In this document: positions 57,835-64,000 of the stretch, piece by piece
Position numbering within the stretch: the first letter of the stretch is position 1
How the letters are laid out: every line of letters begins with the position of its first letter
Assembly (NCBI RefSeq): GCF_010728325.1
Contig: NZ_AP022570.1
Coordinates: forward strand, 1,736,001-1,800,000
Reading direction: 5' to 3'
Source of the DNA: Mycolicibacterium poriferae
Lineage (GTDB): Bacteria > Actinomycetota > Actinomycetes > Mycobacteriales > Mycobacteriaceae
Length of the DNA stretch: 64,000 nucleotides
The notes under the pieces: generated by a model
The model's input: the letters and a program-made list of their open reading frames with translations, nothing else
Database searches by the model: none
Told to the model about the DNA's origin: nothing
Program-made: the position numbers and the translations under genes

Positions 57835-58875
57835 TCAGGGCAGCAGCTTCTGCAATTCCTCGACGAAGCCGACGGTCTCGCGGCGATCACCCGACAGCGG
57901 ATGCACCAACAGGGTCGTGACACCGGCCTCGGCGAAGGCGGCCACCCGCTCCTCGACGAAGCCTGCCGGTCCGACGAGCGAGACCTGCCGAACCAGGTCG
58001 TCGGGAACCGCGTCGATGGCCTCGGTCTTCTTGCCCGCCAGGTACAGATCCTGGATGTGGTCGGCGACCTCACCGAACCCGTACCGCGTGGCCAGGCTGT
58101 GATAGAAGTTCCGGCCGCGCGCCCCCATGCCGCCGATGTAGAGCGCCAGCTGCGGCTTGGCCCATGACAGCCGTTCGTCCACGTCGTCGCCGATGGCCAG
58201 GCTCGCGCTGACCATCACGTCGAGCGGACCCAGGGCCGGGTCCCGTTTGGCAGCGCCGGCGCGCAACGCGTCAGCCCAGACGTCGTCGGCCTTCTCAGGG
58301 TAGAAGAACACCGGCTGCCATCCCTCGGCGATCTCTGCGGTCAGCTCGACGTTCTTGGGTCCGAGCGCAGCGATCGTGATCGGGATGCGCTCACGGACCG
58401 GATGGTTGATCAGCTTCAGGGGTTTGCCCAGGCCGGTGCCCTTCTCGGCGGGCAGCGGAAGCTGGTAGTGCTTGCCGTCGTAGGCCAGCCGCTCACGTCG
58501 CCACACCTGCCGGCAGATGTCGACGACCTCCCGGGTACGTCCGAGCGGCGCGTCGAACGGCAGGCCGTGGAAGCCCTCGATGACCTGCGGGCCGGAGGTG
58601 CCCAGCCCCAGCCGAAAGCGGCCGTCGGAGACGTAGTCGAGGCCGGCGGCCGTCATCGCCATCAACGCCGGGGTGCGGGTGTAGATGGGAACGACGCCGG
58701 TGCCCAACTCGATGCGGGAGGTGCGCGCGGCCAGGAACCCGAGCTGACTGATCGCGTCGTAGGAGTAGGCCTCGGCCACCAGGGCCAGGTCGACCCCGAG
58801 CTTCTCGAGTTCGACGACCTCGTCGACGGCCTCCAGGAAGCCGCCCGCGTAGCTCAGGAAGATGCCGGTGCGCAT
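57835..58875 (-). CDS. LLM-class F420-dependent oxidoreductase
   Basis: 346 residues, TIM-barrel luciferase-like monooxygenase fold of the F420 type: RTGIFLSYAGGFLEAVDEVVELEKLG, RIELGTGVVPIYTRTPALMAM, GRFRLGLGTSGPQVIEGFHG and PITIAALGPKNVELTAEIAEGW. Substrate unknown. ATG 58873-58875 was chosen; TATATAAC lies 6-8 bases before it, so the mRNA may be leaderless (GTG and TTG codons just upstream are alternatives). A 12-base palindrome lies 17 bases upstream. Confidence 0.9.
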   Translation of the reverse strand: MRTGIFLSYAGGFLEAVDEVVELEKLGVDLALVAEAYSYDAISQLGFLAARTSRIELGTGVVPIYTRTPALMAMTAAGLDYVSDGRFRLGLGTSGPQVIEGFHGLPFDAPLGRTREVVDICRQVWRRERLAYDGKHYQLPLPAEKGTGLGKPLKLINHPVRERIPITIAALGPKNVELTAEIAEGWQPVFFYPEKADDVWADALRAGAAKRDPALGPLDVMVSASLAIGDDVDERLSWAKPQLALYIGGMGARGRNFYHSLATRYGFGEVADHIQDLYLAGKKTEAIDAVPDDLVRQVSLVGPAGFVEERVAAFAEAGVTTLLVHPLSGDRRETVGFVEELQKLLP

Positions 58876-58891
58876 CACCAAGTTATATACC

Positions 58892-58903
58892 CCAACCGGT
58901 TGG
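58892..58903. promoter_or_regulatory. Palindrome upstream of the LLM-class gene
   Basis: CCAACCGGTTGG is a perfect 12-base palindrome, placed at about -10 to -35 of the presumed leaderless promoter. AAC-CG-GTT is a core seen in several mycobacterial TetR operators (for example KstR), but the outer T/A bases of the KstR motif are missing. A repressor elsewhere in the genome is likely. Confidence 0.45.
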
Positions 58904-58926
58904 TTGGGCGCGCGTGGGCGCGGAAG

Positions 58927-59790
58927 CTACGGCTTGAGCAGCGCGACGACCTTGTTCTCGAGGTCCACGGGATCATCGGCGAACGGGTCCATCACCGGTG
59001 CCTTCGGCAGCTCGACCTCGGCGTCGGCGAAGTCGCGGTACTGCTTGTCGCCCGCCAGCAGATGCAGCAGGTAGCCGGTCATCAGCGCCCGCACGGTTTT
59101 CTGCGAGCTCTTGTCGGCGCCGGGCAGTCCGACGACACGGCCCAGCCGCCGGCCCTCCACCAGACCGCCGGACTTGGCTTTGGGTGTCGAGCGCAGGGTG
59201 GCGGTTTTCCACACCCGCGCCAGCTCGACCGCGTTGGACCGCAGCGTCATGGGGTCGCCGGGGGCGGTCAAGATCAGCCCGGGCACCGTCAGGGTGGCCG
59301 CGGGTTGCTCGGCGGGCGGGCTACTGACCGTGGGATACGCCGCGAAGGCCGCTTTCACTCTGCTCGGCATTCCCGCCGCGGCGAACACCGCCGCTGAGGC
59401 ACCGAAGCCGTGGCCGGCGACCCCGAGCTTCTCGGGATGCACGCTGATGTCGCCGGTGCCCAGGCGCACACCCGCGATGATGTCGAGCGCGGTGCCCATG
59501 TCATAGGCCAGATTCAGCGCCGACGGGGCGAACCCGATCTCGGTGTCGACACCGGCGGCGACGATGCCCCAGGAAGCCAGATGCTCGAGTGTCGCGTGGT
59601 AGCGGTGTGCCGATGTGATCCAGTCGTGAGCGAACACCACTGCAGGCAGGTTCTTACCCTCCGCCGGGGTGTAGACGACCCCGGGCAGACCGGCAAAACC
59701 CAGGTCACCCCGCATGACGCGCTGTGGACCGCGCCGGGTCAGCGCGCCAAAGAGCTTCTTGGTACTCGCCACCCGATGACCGTAGCCCAC
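58927..59790 (-). CDS. Alpha/beta-hydrolase-fold protein without nucleophile Ser (Rv3438-like)
   Basis: 287 residues, dienelactone-hydrolase-like fold: PAVVFAHDWITSAHRYHATLEHLASWG, then VAGHGFGASAAVFAAAG where the nucleophile elbow reads GHGFGA, so the Ser of GHSxGA is Gly. PGLILTAPGDPMT would be the acid loop. Activity as an esterase is therefore unlikely, and a binding or structural role fits better. M. tuberculosis has a gene of this kind in the same place next to glmS. ATG 59790 or GTG 59772 can start it. Divergent from glmS across 37 bases. Confidence 0.75.
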   Translation of the reverse strand: MGYGHRVASTKKLFGALTRRGPQRVMRGDLGFAGLPGVVYTPAEGKNLPAVVFAHDWITSAHRYHATLEHLASWGIVAAGVDTEIGFAPSALNLAYDMGTALDIIAGVRLGTGDISVHPEKLGVAGHGFGASAAVFAAAGMPSRVKAAFAAYPTVSSPPAEQPAATLTVPGLILTAPGDPMTLRSNAVELARVWKTATLRSTPKAKSGGLVEGRRLGRVVGLPGADKSSQKTVRALMTGYLLHLLAGDKQYRDFADAEVELPKAPVMDPFADDPVDLENKVVALLKP

Positions 59791-59827
59791 CAGGGTTCGA
59801 GGTGCTTCTGCCGTACCCTGGTTGCCT

Positions 59828-61702
59828 ATGTGCGGAATCGTCGGCTACGTCGGGCAGCGCCCTGCCTGCGAGATCGTCGTCGATGCGCTGCGCCGCATGG
59901 AGTACCGGGGTTACGACTCGGCAGGCGTCGCGCTTCTCGACGGTAGTGGTGGGCTCATCGTGAGTCGCAAGGCGGGTCGCGTGGCGAACCTGGAAGCAGC
60001 GCTGGACGAGGCCGGTATCAACGGCGCCAGCGGAGCGACCGGGCTCGGGCACACCCGGTGGGCGACGCATGGCAGGCCGACCGATCGCAACGCCCATCCG
60101 CACCGCGATGCCACCGGCAAGGTCGCGGTCGTACACAACGGCATCATCGAGAACTACGCCGCGTTGCGTCACGAGCTGGAGCTCGCGGGCGTGGAGTTCG
60201 CCAGCGACACCGACACCGAGGTCTCGGTACACCTGGTGGCGCGCGAGTTCGCCCACGGTCGGCACGCCGGCGATTTCGCGGCGTCGGTGCTTTCCGTGCT
60301 GCGCCGCCTGGAAGGGCATTTCACCCTGGTGTTCGCCCATGCCGACGAGCCGGGCACGATCGTGGCGGCGCGGCGGTCGACCCCGCTGGTGCTCGGCGTG
60401 GGCGACGACGAGATGTTCGTCGGCTCCGACGTCGCGGCGTTCATCGAACACACCCGCGAGGCCGTCGAGTTGGGCCAGGACCAGGCGGTGGTCGTCACCG
60501 CTGACGGCTACCGGATCACCGATTTCGACGGCAACCCCGCCGTGGCGGACGTCGACTACCGCAGGTTCCACATCGACTGGGACACCTCGGCCGCCGAGAA
60601 GGGCGGTTACGAGTACTTCATGCTCAAGGAGATCGCCGAGCAGCCCGACGCGGTGTCGGACACGCTGTTGGGCCACTTCGTCGACAACCGCATCGTGCTG
60701 GACGAGCAGCGTCTGTCGGATCAGGAGCTCCGCGACATCGACAAGGTCTTCGTCGTGGCCTGCGGCACCGCCTATCACTCGGGGATGCTGGCCAAGTACG
60801 CCATCGAGCACTGGACGCGGCTGCCGGTCGAGGTCGAACTGGCCAGCGAGTTCCGGTATCGCGATCCGGTCCTGGACAGCCACACGCTGGTCGTGGCGAT
60901 CTCGCAGTCCGGTGAGACCGCCGACACGCTCGAGGCGGTGCGGCACGCCAAGGAGCAGAAGGCCAAGGTGCTGGCCATCTGCAACACCAACGGCAGCCAG
61001 ATTCCGCGGGAGTGCGACGCGGTGCTCTACACCCGCGCCGGGCCGGAGGTCGGGGTGGCCTCGACGAAGACGTTCCTGGCCCAGATCGCAGCCAATTACC
61101 TTGTCGGGCTTGCCCTTGCGCAGGCGCGCGGCACCAAGTACCCGGACGAGGTGGCCCGCGAGTACCACGATCTGGAGGCCATGCCCGAGATGATCTCGCG
61201 GGTGCTGGCCACCGCTGAGCCGGTGATGCAGCTGGCGCAGCAGTTCGCTCCGTCGCCGACGGTGCTGTTCCTCGGTCGCCATGTCGGGTTCCCGGTGGCG
61301 CTCGAGGGTGCTCTCAAGCTCAAGGAGCTGGCATACATGCACGCCGAGGGCTTCGCGGCCGGTGAACTCAAACACGGCCCGATCGCGCTGATCGAGGACA
61401 ACCTGCCGGTGATCGTCGTGATGCCTTCGCCGAAGAATGCCGCGATGCTGCACGCCAAGCTGCTGTCGAACATCCGGGAGATCCAGGCGCGCGGGGCCAT
61501 CACGATCGTCATCGCCGAGGAGGATGACGACACGGTGCGGCCCTACGCCGACCATTTGATCGAGATCCCTTCGGTGCCAACGCTTTTCCAGCCGCTGCTG
61601 TCGACCATTCCGATGCAGCTGTTCGCTGCCGGCGTGGCCCGGGCCCGGGGTTACGACGTGGACAAGCCGCGCAACCTGGCCAAGTCGGTGACTGTCGAGT
61701 AG
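59828..61702 (+). CDS. glmS: Glutamine-fructose-6-phosphate aminotransferase
   Basis: 624 residues. N-terminal glutaminase domain with nucleophile Cys2 (MCGIVGYVGQRPA), which fixes the start at ATG 59828, then two SIS domains (AISQSGETADTLEAVRHA and LGRHVGFPVALEGALKLKE) and the C-terminal LAKSVTVE. Makes glucosamine 6-phosphate, the first step towards UDP-GlcNAc. A TACCCT -10 candidate ends 8 bases before the ATG, suggesting a leaderless mRNA. No glmS-ribozyme-like leader is possible in 37 bases. Partner of glmM encoded 7 kb to the left. Confidence 0.97.
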   Translation: MCGIVGYVGQRPACEIVVDALRRMEYRGYDSAGVALLDGSGGLIVSRKAGRVANLEAALDEAGINGASGATGLGHTRWATHGRPTDRNAHPHRDATGKVAVVHNGIIENYAALRHELELAGVEFASDTDTEVSVHLVAREFAHGRHAGDFAASVLSVLRRLEGHFTLVFAHADEPGTIVAARRSTPLVLGVGDDEMFVGSDVAAFIEHTREAVELGQDQAVVVTADGYRITDFDGNPAVADVDYRRFHIDWDTSAAEKGGYEYFMLKEIAEQPDAVSDTLLGHFVDNRIVLDEQRLSDQELRDIDKVFVVACGTAYHSGMLAKYAIEHWTRLPVEVELASEFRYRDPVLDSHTLVVAISQSGETADTLEAVRHAKEQKAKVLAICNTNGSQIPRECDAVLYTRAGPEVGVASTKTFLAQIAANYLVGLALAQARGTKYPDEVAREYHDLEAMPEMISRVLATAEPVMQLAQQFAPSPTVLFLGRHVGFPVALEGALKLKELAYMHAEGFAAGELKHGPIALIEDNLPVIVVMPSPKNAAMLHAKLLSNIREIQARGAITIVIAEEDDDTVRPYADHLIEIPSVPTLFQPLLSTIPMQLFAAGVARARGYDVDKPRNLAKSVTVE

Positions 61703-61833
61703 TAACGCCGAAGCATGTGGGTTCGATAAGAAAAGTATGAGTTCTCTGGCAGCTTGGTCGCCGCTGCCGTAGCTCCTCCGACGAATCCGGTGCGACCGCG
61801 CTTACCTGCGCAAACAAAGGTCGGGAAAACCAC

Positions 61834-62217
61834 ATGCTCGAACATCATGGCTACGAACGCAGCGGTCGCTGCACGGTGAGCCCACGCCAGGACGGTGCCG
61901 CGCTGGTGCTGCACGTCGCCGGCGATCTGGACGTGCTCACCGCGCCGACGCTGATGACGCACCTGGACGTCGCGTTGAGCGGCGGTGCTGCGCTGCTGAT
62001 CGTCGACCTCCTCGACGTCACGTTTCTCTCCTCGGCGGGAATCAGCGTGCTCGTCGAGACGCACCGCCTCACCGAGCCCGCGGGGGTGTCGCTGCGGGTG
62101 GTCGCCGAGGGGCCGGCGACCAGCAGGCCGATGCGCCTGATGTGCGTCGACGAGATCATCGACCTCTATCCGACCCTGAAGGACGCGAGAGCCGGCCGAC
62201 CGGCCACCGCGACCTGA
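61834..62217 (+). CDS. STAS-domain anti-sigma factor antagonist
   Basis: 127 residues, one STAS domain (about 12-115): VLHVAGDLDVLTAPTLMTHL and IVDLLDVTFLSSAGISVLVE. The Ser in FLSSAG is the site that an anti-sigma kinase phosphorylates in SpoIIAA/RsbV-type switches, so a role in partner switching of a stress sigma factor such as SigF is likely. No partner kinase is nearby. ATG 61834 with weak SD. It ends one base before the convergent NTF2-like gene. Confidence 0.87.
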   Translation: MLEHHGYERSGRCTVSPRQDGAALVLHVAGDLDVLTAPTLMTHLDVALSGGAALLIVDLLDVTFLSSAGISVLVETHRLTEPAGVSLRVVAEGPATSRPMRLMCVDEIIDLYPTLKDARAGRPATAT

Positions 62218-62218
62218 C

Positions 62219-62593
62219 TCAGCCGCGAGGCGACTGCTGATACAGCACCAGTCTCCAGCCATCGGCGGAGCGGTGATACACCGACGACATCGCCGCCACG
62301 AACGGTTCGGGCTGCCCGTCTCGTTGCGCGGTGCCGGTGTAGACCAGCGCGGCGGTGTCCGCGGAAATCTCGATCAGCCGCACGTCGGTGATGTCGTAGC
62401 GCGCCCACGGCGGTGACTGGCCCAGCGCCGTCGTCACGGTCGCACGGTCCATCACCATGCCGTTGGCCAACACCATCACGGCGTCGTCGGTCATCAGCGA
62501 GCCGTAGAACTGATCGCCGGTGCCGTCGCACAGCGACCGCCACCCGGCGTGTTCGAGGTCGAGCAGTTCATTCGTCGTCATGCCTGTCGTCAT
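62219..62593 (-). CDS. NTF2/SnoaL-like protein (DUF4440 type)
   Basis: About 124 residues, cone-like alpha+beta fold: LLDLEHAGWRSLCDGTGDQFYGSLMTDDAVMV, VRLIEISADTAALVYTGTAQRDG, MSSVYHRSADGWRLVLYQQSP. Family members are small-molecule isomerases, hydrolases or binding proteins; active residues cannot be named. Several start codons are possible (GTG 62599, ATG 62593, ATG 62581). Divergent from nnr across about 47 bases. Confidence 0.75.
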   Translation of the reverse strand: MTTGMTTNELLDLEHAGWRSLCDGTGDQFYGSLMTDDAVMVLANGMVMDRATVTTALGQSPPWARYDITDVRLIEISADTAALVYTGTAQRDGQPEPFVAAMSSVYHRSADGWRLVLYQQSPRG

Positions 62594-62640
62594 ACCCACT
62601 GTGCTCCATGACCAGAACGTCGCCGCGTAGCGTAGGACTC

Positions 62641-64000
62641 ATGCGGTCCTATTACACCGCCCAACAGATTCGCGACGCCGAGGCGCCGCTACTGGCCTCG
62701 CTGCCCGACGGGGTGCTGATGCGCCGCGCGGCGTTCGGGCTGGCCACCGCGATCATCCGGGAGCTGGGAACTGTCAACGGTCGCATCGTGTGTGCGGTCG
62801 TCGGTTCCGGCGACAACGGCGGTGACGCGCTGTGGGCGGCGACGCTGCTGAAACGTCGCGGCGCCGGTGCCTGCGCAGTCCTGCTCAACCCCGACAAAGC
62901 GCACCCCAAGGCGCTGGCCGCGTTCCGCGCCGCCGGTGGCCGCATCGTCGAAACCGTGCCGGCAGCAACCGATCTGGTGATCGACGGAGTGGTCGGAATC
63001 TCGGGCTCAGGTGCGTTGCGGCCGAATGCGGCCGAGGTGTTCGCTGCTGTGGAGCAGGCCGGCATCCCCGTGGTCGCCGTCGATCTGCCCAGCGGTCTGG
63101 ACGTGCACACCGGGGCCACCGAGGGGGCCCATGTCGACGCCGCGCTGACCGTCACGTTCGGCGGACTCAAACCGGTGCACGCGCTCGGACGCTGCGGCAG
63201 GGTCGAACTCGTCGACATCGGGCTGGATCTGCCGCCCTCGGATGTTCTCGGGTTCGATGCCGCTGATGTCGCCGCGCGCTGGCCGGTGCCCGGACGTGCC
63301 GACGACAAATACAGCCAGGGTGTCACCGGCGTGATGGCAGGGTCGTCGACCTACCCCGGGGCGGCAATCCTGTGCACCGGTGCCGCGGTCGCGGCCCACT
63401 CGGGCATGGTGCGTTACGCGGGAACCGCGGCGGGCGAAGTGGTTTCGCACTGGCCCGAGGTGATCGCCACACCCAGCCACGCCACCGCGGGCCGGGTCCA
63501 GGCCTGGGCGGTGGGACCCGGGCTGGGCACCGACGAGGCGGGCGCGTCCGCGCTGTGCTTCGCGCTCGAGTCCGATCTGCCGGTGATCGTCGACGCCGAC
63601 GGGCTGACGATTCTGTCCGCGCACCCGGAGCTGGTCGCTGATCGGGCGGCGCCCACGGTGCTGACACCGCATGCCGGCGAGTTCGCCCGGCTCGCCGGTT
63701 CGCCGCCGGGCGATGACCGCATCGCCGACACCCGCAAGCTCGCCGACCGGCTGGGGGTCACCGTGCTGTTGAAGGGCAACGTCACGGTCATCGCCGAGCC
63801 CGGGTCCGGGCCGGTCTACCTCAACGTCGCCGGCAATTCCTGGGCGGCCACCGCGGGCTCGGGCGACGTGCTCACCGGGGTCATCGGGGCGCTGCTGGCC
63901 GGCGGTCTGCCGCCGGGTGAGGCCGCCGCGGCGGCGGCGTTCGTGCACTCGCGCGCCGCCGAGGCGGCGGCCTGCGATCCCGGTCCGGCTCCGGTGCCGA
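62641..64000 (+). CDS. nnr: NAD(P)HX epimerase/dehydratase, bifunctional (C terminus outside window)
   Basis: About 453 residues visible. N-terminal epimerase domain (YjeF_N, about 1-210: GSGDNGGDALWAATLLKRRG, VDLPSGLDVHTG) and C-terminal ADP/ATP-dependent dehydratase (about 222 on: DDKYSQGVTGVMAG, VDADGLTIL, TPHAGEFARLAG, LLKGNVTVI, GNSWAATAGSGDVLTGVIG). It repairs hydrated NADH and NADPH. The -10 TAGCGT ends 7 bases before ATG 62641, so the transcript is probably leaderless. The gene is cut by the window end just short of its natural stop. Confidence 0.95.
   Translation, partial: MRSYYTAQQIRDAEAPLLASLPDGVLMRRAAFGLATAIIRELGTVNGRIVCAVVGSGDNGGDALWAATLLKRRGAGACAVLLNPDKAHPKALAAFRAAGGRIVETVPAATDLVIDGVVGISGSGALRPNAAEVFAAVEQAGIPVVAVDLPSGLDVHTGATEGAHVDAALTVTFGGLKPVHALGRCGRVELVDIGLDLPPSDVLGFDAADVAARWPVPGRADDKYSQGVTGVMAGSSTYPGAAILCTGAAVAAHSGMVRYAGTAAGEVVSHWPEVIATPSHATAGRVQAWAVGPGLGTDEAGASALCFALESDLPVIVDADGLTILSAHPELVADRAAPTVLTPHAGEFARLAGSPPGDDRIADTRKLADRLGVTVLLKGNVTVIAEPGSGPVYLNVAGNSWAATAGSGDVLTGVIGALLAGGLPPGEAAAAAAFVHSRAAEAAACDPGPAPVP

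Noticed and set aside
61713..61740. GGGTTCGATAAG resembles a tRNA T-arm
   Set aside because: No pairing stems, anticodon arm or acceptor stem can be formed around it.
61715..61740. SigF-type promoter before the STAS gene
   Set aside because: GGTTC is followed by GTAT only about 10 bases later, too close for the GTTT-N15-17-GGGTA pattern.

Overview
The window is high-GC actinobacterial chromosome and almost certainly comes from a non-tuberculous Mycobacterium (Mycolicibacterium-like). The evidence is the ribosomal block infA-rpmJ-rpsM-rpsK-rpsD-rpoA-rplQ-truA followed by cutinases and a complete ESX-4 type VII secretion locus, then rplM-rpsI-glmM, two WXG-like genes, glmS and nnr. This is the backbone known from M. 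tuberculosis (Rv3462c to Rv3433c, inverted). Many genes start with GTG, several have a TANNNT -10 box 6-8 bases before the start codon (leaderless style), and F420-type enzymes are present.

Layout. (1) 1-5402, minus strand: a DosR-type stress block with three universal stress proteins, an MgtE-like Mg transporter and the start of a CtpF-like P-type ATPase; a near-perfect DosR box lies at 2565-2578. (2) 5585-7285: SulP transporter. (3) 7533-12353: translation and transcription genes. (4) 12358-16197: three tandem cutinases, and a DMT exporter divergent from a CGNR regulator. (5) 16240-25743: ESX-4 (eccB4, mycP4, eccD4, eccC4, an Rv3446c-like gene, esxU, esxT). (6) 25910-44248: an accessory block between esxT and rplM, which are adjacent in M. 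tuberculosis. It codes for B12-dependent diol/glycerol dehydratase (small-large-medium order), its two-subunit reactivase, aldehyde dehydrogenase, glycerol kinase, an aquaglyceroporin, an HbpS/PduO-C-like protein, a FhuF-type 2Fe-2S protein, two corrin methyltransferase genes (SUMT and a CobI-CobJ fusion) and several regulators. No microcompartment shell gene is present. (7) 44132-50512: ilvE-like/MocR/thioesterase/LysE operon, an SCO6745-family gene and prfC. (8) 50756-64000: rplM-rpsI, a small secreted protein, glmM, two WXG-like genes, a fatty-acid oxidation/TetR pair, F420-type enzymes, glmS, a STAS protein and nnr (cut by the window end).

The most interesting signal is in block 6. Three promoters (aldehyde dehydrogenase; the LuxR-like regulator with SUMT; the dehydratase operon) share one architecture: a direct repeat TGCAACS-N4-TGCAACG, then exactly 10 bases, then a -10 element. 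The half-sites are one helical turn apart and sit where a -35 would be. This ties aldehyde oxidation, corrin synthesis and the B12 enzyme into one apparent activator-dependent regulon. The LuxR-like protein encoded beside one of the sites has lost the receiver phospho-acceptor Asp. Two paralogous GAF-domain regulators flank the block, and one carries a one-base frameshift.

No tRNA or rRNA gene, insertion sequence, integrase or CRISPR array was seen. No stretch longer than 300 bases lacks a gene.
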